Below are positions 37,001 through 45,195 of a DNA stretch of 64,000 bases, in pieces. Made by a program: the position numbers and the translations under genes. The stretch comes from Bacteroidaceae bacterium. Its GTDB lineage: Bacteria; Bacteroidota; Bacteroidia; Bacteroidales; Bacteroidaceae. The stretch is taken from NCBI GenBank assembly GCA_017522785.1, contig JAFWYF010000015.1:62001-126000 (forward strand). Reading direction: 5' to 3'. The notes below the pieces were generated by a model. It saw only the letters and a list, made by a program, of their open reading frames with translations. It had not been told where the DNA came from and did not search any database. Each line of letters starts with the position of its first letter. Positions within the stretch are counted from its first letter, which is position 1.

Positions 37001-37574
37001 GAGTGAAGTGAACGTTAAAGAGCTTCATTTTGTTGAAGGTGATGGTATCCTAGTAAAGAAAATTAAATGTAATTTCCGTACACTCGGCAAGAAATTCGGT
37101 AAACTGATGAAGAGTGTGAATGTGGCAGTTACAGGAATGTCGCAAGAACAAATATCGGAACTCGAAAAGAACGGTTGCATAACATTGCTTGTCGAAGGTA
37201 CAGACGCTGTTATAGAACTTGCCGATGTAGAAATCTATAGCGAAGATGTTCCCGGTTGGACCGTTGCAAACGAAGGTGCACTTACTGTTGCCTTAGATGT
37301 TGAGGTTACAGATGATTTGCGTCGCGAAGGAATAGCACGCGAAATTGTGAAACGTATTCAGACATTGCGTAAAGATTGTGGATTCGATATTACCGATAGA
37401 ATAACAGTTGAGGTTTCTACTAACGAGGCTAGTGATGAGGCTGTAAAACAGTTCTCCGATTACATTTGTAATCAGGTGCTTGCCGATTCATTACAAATAC
37501 GCGAAGGATTGAACGAAGGCGAAGAGATTGATTTAGACGGTATAGTTCTACATATCTTGGTGAAAAAGAATTAA
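34092..37574 (+). CDS. ileS: Isoleucyl-tRNA synthetase with a GIHH signature
   Basis: 1160 residues, class I, of the longer IleRS2-like type. The HIGH-motif position reads G57-I58-H59-H60 (ANGMPGIHHVMAR) instead of HxGH. The editing domain is present (TTPWTLPSNTALCV), as is WFDSGAMPY, and the second signature is K709-M-S-K-R713. The C-terminal tRNA-binding region lacks a zinc ribbon. From memory, a swap of the first and third residues (GxHH) has been reported in mupirocin hyper-resistant IleRS2 enzymes, so this enzyme is predicted to be highly resistant. It is the first gene of the ileS-dksA-lspA operon. Confidence 0.95.
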   Translation: MKKKFPVYNQLNLPQLNKEVLAEWDKNDVFSKSMTEREGAPSFVFFEGPPSANGMPGIHHVMARSIKDVFCRFKTMKGFQVKRKAGWDTHGLPVELGVEKKLNITKEDIGKKISVDDYNRNCREEVMKYTKEWTDLTRQMGYWVDLENPYITYENSYIETLWWLLKQLYNKGLLYKGYTIQPYSPAAGTGLSSHELNQPGCYRDVKDTTAVAQFRMLDPKAEMAEWGTPYFIAWTTTPWTLPSNTALCVGPKIDYVAVQTYNAYTGEPITVVLAKALLAMHFNPAGAELPLDSYKQGDKVIPYKVVGEYKGTDLVGMHYEQLFPWVKPVVKNDDKVVEASADAFRVIPGDYVTTEDGTGIVHIAPTFGADDAFVAKAAGIPSLFMVNKKGETRPMVDFTGKFWNIDELDEGFVKECVNVELYSNFAGAYVKNAYDPQYTVDGRYDEKAASKSETLDIALCMLLKQQNKVFKIEKHVHNYPHCWRTDKPVLYYPLDSWFVRASEMKERMSELNKTITWKPESTGTGRFGKWLENLNDWNLSRSRYWGTPLPIWISEDGEQKCIGSIEELYNEIEQAVATGIMASNPFKEKGFVPGDYSKDNYDKIDLHRPYVDDILLVSSTGKPMKRELDLIDVWFDSGAMPYAQIHYPFENKEILDNRTVYPADFIAEGVDQTRGWFYTLHAIATMVFDSVAYKTVISNGLVLDKNGDKMSKRLGNAVDPFETINKYGSDALRWYMITNSAPWDNLRFNEEGVKEVTRSFFGKLYQTYSFFTMYANVDGFTFEEAEIPLNERPELDRWIISELNSLAKNVNACLNDYEPTKAGRLIQEFVIDNVSNWFVRLSRKRFWGSDMSNDKLSAYQTLYTCLETVARLMAPIAPFYADRLYQDLTSATGRATNSSVHLAGYPECNEACVDSELEYRMKLAQQISSMVLALRKKEQIIVRQPLQKIAIPTTDEVMKNRIEAVKQLILSEVNVKELHFVEGDGILVKKIKCNFRTLGKKFGKLMKSVNVAVTGMSQEQISELEKNGCITLLVEGTDAVIELADVEIYSEDVPGWTVANEGALTVALDVEVTDDLRREGIAREIVKRIQTLRKDCGFDITDRITVEVSTNEASDEAVKQFSDYICNQVLADSLQIREGLNEGEEIDLDGIVLHILVKKN

Positions 37575-37605
37575 TATTAACAAACTATAATATAATAAAT
37601 TAGTT

Positions 37606-37980
37606 ATGTCAGAGAAAGTACGTTATTCGGACGAGGAACTCGAGGAATTCCGCGCCGTGATTATGCAGAAATTGGAACTTGCCAAAAGTAATTATGACCA
37701 AATAATGAGATCGTTGCGTCACGAAGATGGTAATGATGTTGCCGACACATCACCCACCTATAAAGGATTGGAGGATGGTAGCGATGCTGCATCACTCGAA
37801 GAGCAAATGCAGTTGGCACAGCGTCAGGCAAAGTTCATTCAGGGTTTACAAGGTGCCTTGGTACGTATCGAAAACAAGACATACGGTATCTGTCGCGAAA
37901 CAGGAAAACTCATTTCCAAAGAGCGTCTGATGGCTGTACCTCATGCTACACTCAGTATTGAGGCTAAGAAAAATCGCTAA
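37606..37980 (+). CDS. DksA/TraR-family protein lacking zinc-finger cysteines
   Basis: 124 residues: an N-terminal coiled coil (about 8-38 and 60-92), an acidic tip (DGNDVADTSP) and a C-terminal globule ending LMAVPHATLSIEAKKNR. At the four zinc-ligand positions of DksA it has C96, T99, S117 and A120, so the finger cannot bind zinc in the usual way. DksA-like proteins enter the RNA polymerase secondary channel and work with ppGpp. Cys-poor DksA paralogues are known that work when zinc is scarce. It lies between ileS and lspA, ending 2 bases before lspA. Confidence 0.88.
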   Translation: MSEKVRYSDEELEEFRAVIMQKLELAKSNYDQIMRSLRHEDGNDVADTSPTYKGLEDGSDAASLEEQMQLAQRQAKFIQGLQGALVRIENKTYGICRETGKLISKERLMAVPHATLSIEAKKNR

Positions 37981-37982
37981 GA

Positions 37983-38606
37983 ATGGGGCTACCGCTTAAA
38001 TCGCGAGCAATAGTTGCGTGGCTTTTGATATTTGGAGCAATCATCATAGACCAAATCATTAAGGTTGTGGTGAAATTGTCCATGTATCTGCATGAGAGTA
38101 TTCCTGTTTTTGGAGATTGGTTCTATATCTCATTTACAGAGAATCCGGGAATGGCATTTGGTTTGGAATTCTTTGATAAGATTTTTCTAACCCTCTTCCG
38201 TTTAGTGGCTGTATCCTTTCTTGTATATTATCTCTACAAGATTGTACGCAATCCACGATTCCCGACAGGCTATGTAATATGTATTGCAATGATACTTGCC
38301 GGTGCTGCAGGCAACATCATAGATTGCCTCTTTTATGGCGAAATTTTTACCGGTAGCGAAGGGCAAATAGCTTCACTGGTTCCATGGGGCGAGGGATATG
38401 GAAGTTTCATGTATGGCAAAGTTGTGGACATGTTCTACTTCCCATTATTCTCGTTCTATTGGCCCGATTGGCTTCCATTCATTGGTGGAGATTTCTTCCT
38501 CTTCTTTAGCCCAATATTTAATTTTGCCGATGCATGTGTGAGTTGTAGCGTAATAGTGCTGTTTATATTCTATAGCAAGTATGTAAATATGCCATTTCGT
38601 AAATAA
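37983..38606 (+). CDS. lspA: Lipoprotein signal peptidase II
   Basis: 207 residues, longer than the usual ~160 because of an insert (about 115-150) normal in Bacteroidota. Four membrane helices are visible. Catalytic Asp residues lie in GNIIDCLFYG and FNFADACVS, with the conserved FTENPGMAFGL segment. It cleaves lipoprotein signal peptides before the lipidated Cys; several such lipoproteins are coded nearby (for example 38610, 40606, 57064). Confidence 0.96.
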   Translation: MGLPLKSRAIVAWLLIFGAIIIDQIIKVVVKLSMYLHESIPVFGDWFYISFTENPGMAFGLEFFDKIFLTLFRLVAVSFLVYYLYKIVRNPRFPTGYVICIAMILAGAAGNIIDCLFYGEIFTGSEGQIASLVPWGEGYGSFMYGKVVDMFYFPLFSFYWPDWLPFIGGDFFLFFSPIFNFADACVSCSVIVLFIFYSKYVNMPFRK

Positions 38607-38609
38607 GAT

Positions 38610-39407
38610 ATGTGTAGACGTATTATTATAAAGTTTTTAATGCCTCTTGCGCTCTTTGTTTTAATGGGCTGTGAGGTGAAAATTCCAGAGGAGGTAATTA
38701 AACCTGCCCAGATGGAACCACTTTTATATGATTACCATTTGGCACAAGCAATGAGCAGAGATATTGTAGGTGCTGATTATAAAAAGAAACTTTATAGTAA
38801 ATATGTTCTTAAGAAACATGGCTATACAATAGAGCAGTTCGACTCTTCGATGGTATGGTATTCTCGTAATCCAAAGCATCTATATGATATTTACACATCG
38901 TTGCAAAAATGTTTGGATGCAGAGGTGCTGGATATGGACAATACGACTTCCAATGTTGCCGAAAGAGAGTTGAGGAAAATAGACATGCAGAGCGATACTC
39001 TTAACTTGTGGTTCGGACGTAAAACAGAACTATTGTCGGCAACAGCTTTCAAGAATCGTCTGCTTTACACCTGTGATGTCGATACTACTTTTGAGTTGGG
39101 CGATAGCATTGCTATGAGCTTTAATGTGAAATTTGCGAATGGTGGCAATGCTTCAGTGTCGCAACTCGCACATACTGCAATGGTGGTAGAATATGACGAT
39201 AGCACATCCGTTGCTTGTGGCTACTCTTTTGCTGATTCGGGAAATCAAATTCTTACTGTAAACAGAAATTTCAATAGTAAGATAAAAGATATTCGTTCAT
39301 ATATCTATTATACAGATGATGATTCGCTTTTTGATGCTAGGATGTTGGTTAGTGATATAAAATTACTTAGAATACATCCTTTAAAGGGCGAACTGGATGA
39401 AGAGTAA
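38610..39407 (+). CDS. DUF4296 family lipoprotein
   Basis: 265 residues with a lipobox ending at C21 (FVLMGC). The segment EPLLYDYHLAQAMSRDIVG ... YSKYVLKKHGYTIEQFDSS matches DUF4296, a Bacteroidales family of unknown function always found just after lspA. Residues about 125-255 form a beta-rich region. It starts 3 bases after lspA and 2 bases before the next small gene, so it is clearly part of the operon. Confidence 0.82.
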   Translation: MCRRIIIKFLMPLALFVLMGCEVKIPEEVIKPAQMEPLLYDYHLAQAMSRDIVGADYKKKLYSKYVLKKHGYTIEQFDSSMVWYSRNPKHLYDIYTSLQKCLDAEVLDMDNTTSNVAERELRKIDMQSDTLNLWFGRKTELLSATAFKNRLLYTCDVDTTFELGDSIAMSFNVKFANGGNASVSQLAHTAMVVEYDDSTSVACGYSFADSGNQILTVNRNFNSKIKDIRSYIYYTDDDSLFDARMLVSDIKLLRIHPLKGELDEE

Positions 39408-39409
39408 AA

Positions 39410-39694
39410 ATGTTTTATGTAGCTCGTAAAATATATATCGAAAATAATAACCCTCTTATGCTTCATGTTATTCAAGTGGAGCATGGGAGGGTTGTTTCTA
39501 TCTTTCCATTCGATGTGGAGCGCCCGTCAATGGAACTGATTGATGCTGTTTTTCTCTCTAATAGCACATGCCCCGAAATTAAATCCCTTCCTGAGAATAT
39601 ATGCAAAGAAGCCTCTTTTGTAAAAGAGTTCCCGCTCTATGCGTTTAAGATAGATAACAATGGTGCAACTACAACCTTAGAACGGCTTTATTAG
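39410..39694 (+). CDS. Small conserved hypothetical protein of the lspA operon
   Basis: 94 residues (MFYVARKIYIENNNPLMLHV ... TTTLERLY), no signal peptide or membrane helix. I do not recognise a named family, though comparable ~100-residue proteins occur at this operon position in related genomes. The pattern VIQVEHGRVVSIFPFDVE resembles the N-terminal beta-strands of amidohydrolases, so it may be a truncated relative of one. It is convergent with the SpoU methyltransferase gene, separated by 5 bases. Confidence 0.6.
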   Translation: MFYVARKIYIENNNPLMLHVIQVEHGRVVSIFPFDVERPSMELIDAVFLSNSTCPEIKSLPENICKEASFVKEFPLYAFKIDNNGATTTLERLY

Positions 39695-39699
39695 TTCTG

Positions 39700-40458
39700 T
39701 TAGATTGCTCTACGTCTGAACTCAGCGCATATAATTGCGGTTGCTGTTGAAACATTAAGGGACTCCGATGTCTCGCGGTCTGTGGGGTAGTTCGGGATAA
39801 AAAGATGTTCATCGACGCACTCTTTACATCTTTTGCCTATTCCGTTTCCTTCATTGCCCATAACGATAATTCCTTTCTGTTTCAGCTCTTTTTTATATAT
39901 GTTCTCTCCATTAAGAAACGTACCGTATATTGGAACCTCGCCCTTTAGCGATTTTAAATAGTTTGGTAAGTCTATGTAATGCACCTTTACACGACATATA
40001 GCACCCATTGTTGCTTGTACCGTCTTTGGGTTGTAAATGTCGGCTGTGTTCATTGAACAGAATACGTGCTCAATGCCAAACCAATCGGCAATGCGTATTA
40101 TGGTACCAAGGTTTCCGGGGTCCTGTACATCATCGAGTGCAATGCATAATTCTCTTTTTGGAATTTCATTGTCAATGTTGCTCTCTCTCTGACGAAACAA
40201 CCCTAAAACACCTTGTGGAGTGCGAAGAAAACTAATGCGTTGTAACTCCTCTTCGCTTGCTGTCAAAACCGGAATATCCTGTTTTATTTGGTTTTCGGAT
40301 AACCACTCTTCTGTTGCTATAATTTTGCAACATTCTATATCGGAATTTAAAATATCTATAACTGTTTTACCACCCTCGGCGACAAATAATCCGCTCTCTT
40401 TGCGAAATTTTTTCAGTTCTAATGAATGTATCTGTTTTTGTAGTGATTTGCTTATCAT
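39700..40458 (-). CDS. SpoU-family RNA 2'-O-methyltransferase
   Basis: 252 residues. The N-terminal substrate-binding part (about 1-90, KKFRKESGLFVAEGGKTVID) precedes the SPOUT knot with its three motifs: LDDVQDPGNLGTIIRIADWF, IVMGNEGNGIG and IPNYPTDRETSESLNVSTAT. It methylates 2'-O positions in rRNA or tRNA using SAM; the target nucleotide is not predictable. It is divergent from the BamA/TamA-like gene. Confidence 0.9.
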   Translation of the reverse strand: MISKSLQKQIHSLELKKFRKESGLFVAEGGKTVIDILNSDIECCKIIATEEWLSENQIKQDIPVLTASEEELQRISFLRTPQGVLGLFRQRESNIDNEIPKRELCIALDDVQDPGNLGTIIRIADWFGIEHVFCSMNTADIYNPKTVQATMGAICRVKVHYIDLPNYLKSLKGEVPIYGTFLNGENIYKKELKQKGIIVMGNEGNGIGKRCKECVDEHLFIPNYPTDRETSESLNVSTATAIICAEFRRRAI

Positions 40459-40520
40459 AAAATATGCATTTCGTGGTATTAAAGTGGTGCAAATCTACCT
40501 TAAATCTTTTAAGAATTTAG

Positions 40521-40528
40521 TATATTTG
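40521..40528 (+). promoter_or_regulatory. -7 element of the BamA/TamA-like gene
   Basis: TATATTTG followed by C. It supports translation starting well downstream, at 40606, rather than at the in-frame TTG at 40555. Confidence 0.45.
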
Positions 40529-40605
40529 CGAAATATTTTTATAAGATAGGTGTTTTGTGCGGAATTTTCCGCAGGTTATTTATTTTACGGAACTTTTATT
40601 CGGGA

Positions 40606-42906
40606 ATGTCGTTAAAACGAGTGGCATATTTGTGTATTTGTTTGCTGTTGTTGGCATCATGTTCGGTTACAAAATTTGTACCAGAAAATGAGTACTTGCT
40701 CAACGACGTAAACATTATATCCAATACCAATCCCGAAATGGCCAAAAAAGCACACTCTTATGTGCGACAACAACCAAATGCCAAATGGTTCAGTCTTGTG
40801 AAACTGCCTCTCTACACCTATTCCTTGTCGGGGAAAGATTCTACAGTGTGGGTGAACCGCTTCCTGCAAAAAATAGGTGAACCACCGGTGATATATAGCC
40901 CCAAACTAGCCGAACAAACTCGTGCCAACATTGAACAGATGTTAAGAAACGAAGGCTATCTGCATGCAACTGTGGACCTTGAGCGCGAATATGGAAAGAA
41001 GCACCGTTTGAACGCAATATACTATTTGCATGAGAGAGAACGATATACTATATCTTCCTTCGCTTTAGAGACGCAAGATAGTGCACTTGCAAAAGTTCTT
41101 GCCGAAGAAGCCGATGCCTCTTTGCTACGTCCCGGAATGCCATTTAGTGTCGATAAATTAGAGGCAGAACGAAAACGCATTACCACAATGTTGAAAGATA
41201 GGGGGTATTATCGTTTTCAGAAAGACTATATAACATTTGTCGCAGATACAGCACAACACTCTACAAAGGTGAATGTGAAAATGTATATTGCCCTGTTCCG
41301 TCAGGGAGCAAATAAAACACCTGTTAATCACAAGATATATAAATTTAATAATATCTCATTCGTCTCCGATGCAGGTTTACGCCTCTCGGACAATGCATTG
41401 ACGTCTTGTGATTCGCTGAATTACTCCGGATATAATATTTTATATAACAACAAGATGTTTCTTCGCCCTAAAAAAATGGTGAATAATACTTTTATAGAGC
41501 CCGGCGGAGTCTATTCGCAAAGTAAGGTCGATAGAACATATAACTCTTTTGCACAACTTTCGGCATTGCGTTATACGACATTACGCATGGTTGAGCATCC
41601 CGATACATCTTTGCTCGATTGTTATATAATGTTTGAACGTAGCAAACGTCGTTCTGTGTCATTTGATTTGGAGGGAACGAATACGGCAGGAGACTTTGGT
41701 GTTGCATCATCTGTTACCTTCTCCGACAAAAACCTTTTTAAAGGCTCTGAATTGCTTTCGTTAAGAGTTTTTGGTGCATACGAAGCAATATCGGGACTCA
41801 GCGGATATTCGGGAGATAGATATTTTGAGTATGGTGCAGAACTGAGTTTGCGTCTGTTTGGTGGTCTGTTCTCCGATTTGACACCAATAAACAGAAATCT
41901 GCTGACATCGTCTACGCTATTCTCTATAAAATATAACTCACAGGAACGTCCTGAATTTGAACGCCGTCTTTTGTCGGGTGCGTGGAGTTACATTTGGAGC
42001 AAATCGCCACAATCAATGTCGAAAGTGGATTTGCTCGATGTGAACTATATATATGTTCCTTGGATATCGGAAACATTCAAAAAGGAGTATCTCGACAATA
42101 TCTCAAGTAGAAACTCAATTCTAAAGTATAACTACGAAAACTTGTTGATAACAAAATTGGGTTACTCCTATTCCTACTCCTCTGCAAATATTAGAGATAG
42201 AAAACAAAAACCTGTTATATTTTCAGTTAGAACAAATGTAGAAAGTTCAGGAAATATACTCAGAGTGGCAAATGCCCTTTTTGGTGGACATACAAACGCC
42301 GATGGCCAATATAAATTTTTGGATATTGCCTATGCACAATATGTGAAGGGCGATTTCGATTTCACTACATATATGAATTTTGACGAGCGCAACTCGTTGG
42401 TTTTCCATATTGGACTTGGAGTGGCATATCCATATGGTAATTCCAGAATATTACCGTTTGAAAAACGCTATTTCTCCGGTGGTGCCAACAGTATGCGTGG
42501 TTGGAGTGTACGCGGATTGGGACCGGGACGTTATCGTAGTAGCGATAGCAATATAAACTTCATTAATCAGTCGGGAGATATAAAGTTCGATTGTAATCTG
42601 GAGTTTCGTTCACATCTGTTTTGGAAACTACATTCGGCACTGTTTGTCGATGCCGGAAATATATGGACACTTAGAGAATATAAAGAGCAACCCGGTGGTC
42701 AGTTCGATATCAAAAGTTTCCACAAAGAAATAGCATTCTCCTATGGATTGGGTTTGCGTTTTGAATTAGACCTTTTTGTATTCCGTCTCGACGGTGCAAT
42801 GAAGGCTGTTAATCCGGCATTTAGCGGAAAAGAAAAATATCCGCTGATTGCCCCCGACTTCGGAAGAGATTTCACTTTGCATTTTGCAATAGGATATCCT
42901 TTCTGA
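40606..42906 (+). CDS. BamA/TamA-like outer-membrane lipoprotein
   Basis: 766 residues from the ATG at 40606, which gives a proper lipoprotein signal (LLLLASC, C19). POTRA-like repeats occupy about 25-300 (NEYLLNDVNII, EGYLHATVDLERE, RGYYRFQKDYI). The C-terminal Omp85 barrel contains RYFSGGANSMRGWSVRGLGPG and ends with LHFAIGYPF, a terminal Phe as expected for Bam substrates. Such proteins, widespread in Bacteroidota, probably help insert or export envelope proteins or lipids. The yycJ-like gene overlaps or follows immediately. Confidence 0.85.
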   Translation: MSLKRVAYLCICLLLLASCSVTKFVPENEYLLNDVNIISNTNPEMAKKAHSYVRQQPNAKWFSLVKLPLYTYSLSGKDSTVWVNRFLQKIGEPPVIYSPKLAEQTRANIEQMLRNEGYLHATVDLEREYGKKHRLNAIYYLHERERYTISSFALETQDSALAKVLAEEADASLLRPGMPFSVDKLEAERKRITTMLKDRGYYRFQKDYITFVADTAQHSTKVNVKMYIALFRQGANKTPVNHKIYKFNNISFVSDAGLRLSDNALTSCDSLNYSGYNILYNNKMFLRPKKMVNNTFIEPGGVYSQSKVDRTYNSFAQLSALRYTTLRMVEHPDTSLLDCYIMFERSKRRSVSFDLEGTNTAGDFGVASSVTFSDKNLFKGSELLSLRVFGAYEAISGLSGYSGDRYFEYGAELSLRLFGGLFSDLTPINRNLLTSSTLFSIKYNSQERPEFERRLLSGAWSYIWSKSPQSMSKVDLLDVNYIYVPWISETFKKEYLDNISSRNSILKYNYENLLITKLGYSYSYSSANIRDRKQKPVIFSVRTNVESSGNILRVANALFGGHTNADGQYKFLDIAYAQYVKGDFDFTTYMNFDERNSLVFHIGLGVAYPYGNSRILPFEKRYFSGGANSMRGWSVRGLGPGRYRSSDSNINFINQSGDIKFDCNLEFRSHLFWKLHSALFVDAGNIWTLREYKEQPGGQFDIKSFHKEIAFSYGLGLRFELDLFVFRLDGAMKAVNPAFSGKEKYPLIAPDFGRDFTLHFAIGYPF

Positions 42907-42938
42907 TGGTTTTTTTGAAGAAGATAAAAATATATAAT

Positions 42939-43745
42939 ATGGAAATTCGATTTATGAGTATTGGTAGCGGAAGCTGTGGCAACTGCTACTATTTAGGAGT
43001 GGATGATTATGGCATACTGATAGATGCCGGAATTCCATCGAAAACAATTAGAATGGCACTGAAAAAAGAGGGAATACCTTTTGAGACTATTTGTGCTATA
43101 TTTGTTACACACGACCATGCCGACCACATAAAGTCGTTGGGAGTTATAGCATCAAAGGCCAATATACCTATATATGCCACAAAAGAGGTACATAAAGGCA
43201 TTAACAATAACTATTGTATAAGTAAACCCATCGACCCGGTCTATGTGCGTTATGTCGAAAAAGAGGAAAAAACAGTTTTTCGTGCTTTTGAGATAACACC
43301 TTTTGAAGTACCTCATGATGGAACAGACAATGTAGGCTATTTCATTGAGATTGGCGACAAAGCTTTTTGTATAGCAACCGATTTGGGACATATAACAGAC
43401 ACTGTTGCTTATTATATCGACAAGGCAAACTATTTGGTTATAGAGTCCAATTACGAAGAGCAGATGCTTGCAATGGGACGTTATCCACAATTCCTAAAGG
43501 ACAGAGTGGCCGGGCCCACAGGACATCTAAGTAATCAAATGACCGCAAAATATATTGCATCACATCTGAATGAACATCTCAAATATATATGGTTGTGCCA
43601 TTTGAGTGAAGAGAATAATCATCCCGAATTGGCATATAAGGCCATGCAAATGGAGTTGGGACAATATGGCATAATAGCAGGAAAAGATTTGGTATTGACA
43701 GTACTCAAACGTACAACTCCTTCGGAGATGTTTTATTTGAGTTAA
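42939..43745 (+). CDS. YycJ/WalJ-type metallo-beta-lactamase-fold hydrolase
   Basis: 268 residues from the ATG at 42939 (MEIRFMSIGSGSCGNCYYLG), the usual YycJ start; an ATG at 42906, overlapping the previous stop, would add 11 residues. The metal site THDHADHI and later His/Asp residues (VPHDGTDN, ATDLGH, CHLSEENNHPE) are intact. YycJ-like enzymes are predicted nucleases; the substrate is not settled. Confidence 0.88.
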   Translation: MEIRFMSIGSGSCGNCYYLGVDDYGILIDAGIPSKTIRMALKKEGIPFETICAIFVTHDHADHIKSLGVIASKANIPIYATKEVHKGINNNYCISKPIDPVYVRYVEKEEKTVFRAFEITPFEVPHDGTDNVGYFIEIGDKAFCIATDLGHITDTVAYYIDKANYLVIESNYEEQMLAMGRYPQFLKDRVAGPTGHLSNQMTAKYIASHLNEHLKYIWLCHLSEENNHPELAYKAMQMELGQYGIIAGKDLVLTVLKRTTPSEMFYLS

Positions 43746-43784
43746 TTTTATACTCTTAACACACGTTAAGAGATGGAAAATAAC

Positions 43785-43792
43785 TATCTTTG
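43785..43792 (+). promoter_or_regulatory. -7 element of tyrS
   Basis: TATCTTTG followed by C. It lies inside the 5' extension of the tyrS frame, so the upstream ATG at 43773 cannot be the start from this promoter; the ATG at 43842 is. Confidence 0.6.
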
Positions 43793-43841
43793 CAATCGAA
43801 ATAATTTATTAGGAAAATATAAACAAATTAATAATACAACG

Positions 43842-45137
43842 ATGAACTTCGTACAAGAACTTAAATGGCGTGGTATGATACAAGATATGACGCCGGGAAC
43901 AGAAGAACAATTACAAAAAGAGATGACAACGGCATATTTGGGTATTGACCCAACAGCCGATTCATTGCACATTGGACACCTTGTTGGTGTTATGATGCTT
44001 CGCCATTTTCAACGCTCAGGACACAAGCCTATAGCCCTTATAGGTGGAGCAACAGGTATGATAGGCGACCCATCGGGTAAGTCTAAAGAGCGTGTGTTGA
44101 TAGATGAGGAGCGTTTGCGCCACAACCAAGAGGCTTTGCGTAAGCAGTTGGCACGTTTCCTCGATTTCGAGAGTGATGCCCCAAATGCGGCAGTGCTTGT
44201 GAACAACTACGATTGGATGAAGAATTTTACATTCCTCGATTTCATACGTAATGTAGGAAAATTGATAACTGTAAATTATATGATGTCCAAAGACTCCGTA
44301 AAGCGTCGTTTGTCGGGTGATAATGGAGCCGACGGTATGTCATTTACCGAGTTCTCCTATCAGTTGTTGCAGGGTTACGATTTTGTTCATCTTAACGAAA
44401 CTCACGGATGTAAATTGCAATTGGGTGGAGCCGATCAATGGGGTAACATCACAACCGGAACCGAAATGATTAGAAAAATCTCAGGAAATGAGGCATTTGC
44501 ACTCACATGTCCTTTGATTACCAAAGCCGATGGCAAAAAGTTTGGTAAAACAGAGCAGGGCAATATCTGGCTCGACAAACGATATACATCGCCTTATCGC
44601 TTCTATCAATTCTGGTTGAATGTCAGTGATGAGGATGCCGACAAGTACATAAAGATTTTTACATCTATCGAGAAAGAGGAAATTGATACTCTGCTTGCCG
44701 AACATGCACAAGCACCCCATTTGCGTCTGTTGCAAAAACGTTTGGCACAGGAGGTAACAGTTATGGTTCATGGCGAAGAGGAGTATAACAAGGCTGTAGA
44801 GGCATCGGGCATTCTCTTTGGAAATGCCACATCCGACGCACTTCGTTCACTCGACGAGGATACTTTACTTGCTGTATTCGACGGTGTTCCCCAGTTCGAG
44901 GTATCACGCGATGTGGTTGCGCAGGGTGTAAAAGCTGTGGACCTTGCAACAGAACATGCCGCAATATTCCCATCTAAAGGCGAAATGCGTAAATTAGTGC
45001 AGGGTGGTGGTGTTTCAATAAACAAAGAGAAACTTGCATCATTCGACCAAATTATCACAACCGAGAATTTGCTTAACGACAAGTATGTACTTCTTCAAAA
45101 AGGTAAAAAGAATTACTATTTGATTATAGTTAAGTAA
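43842..45137 (+). CDS. tyrS: Tyrosyl-tRNA synthetase
   Basis: 431 residues from the ATG at 43842 ([19 protein letters not shown]). Class I motifs: [17 protein letters not shown] and the KMSKS equivalent [10 protein letters not shown]; tyrosine recognition [12 protein letters not shown] and [11 protein letters not shown]-terminal S4 RNA-binding domain (about 365-430) ends with [13 protein letters not shown]. The start is set by the promoter at 43785-43792. serS follows after 58 bases. Confidence 0.97.
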   Translation: MNFVQELKWRGMIQDMTPGTEEQLQKEMTTAYLGIDPTADSLHIGHLVGVMMLRHFQRSGHKPIALIGGATGMIGDPSGKSKERVLIDEERLRHNQEALRKQLARFLDFESDAPNAAVLVNNYDWMKNFTFLDFIRNVGKLITVNYMMSKDSVKRRLSGDNGADGMSFTEFSYQLLQGYDFVHLNETHGCKLQLGGADQWGNITTGTEMIRKISGNEAFALTCPLITKADGKKFGKTEQGNIWLDKRYTSPYRFYQFWLNVSDEDADKYIKIFTSIEKEEIDTLLAEHAQAPHLRLLQKRLAQEVTVMVHGEEEYNKAVEASGILFGNATSDALRSLDEDTLLAVFDGVPQFEVSRDVVAQGVKAVDLATEHAAIFPSKGEMRKLVQGGGVSINKEKLASFDQIITTENLLNDKYVLLQKGKKNYYLIIVK

Positions 45138-45195
45138 TTAAACCGATTATTTAACCCATACAGTTTAGGGTGTAAATTAAAAAAATAATATACTA

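Noticed and set aside
43773-43841. Longer tyrS N-terminus from the ATG at 43773
   Set aside because: A -7 element (43785-43792) lies within it, and TyrRS proteins normally begin near MNFVQEL.
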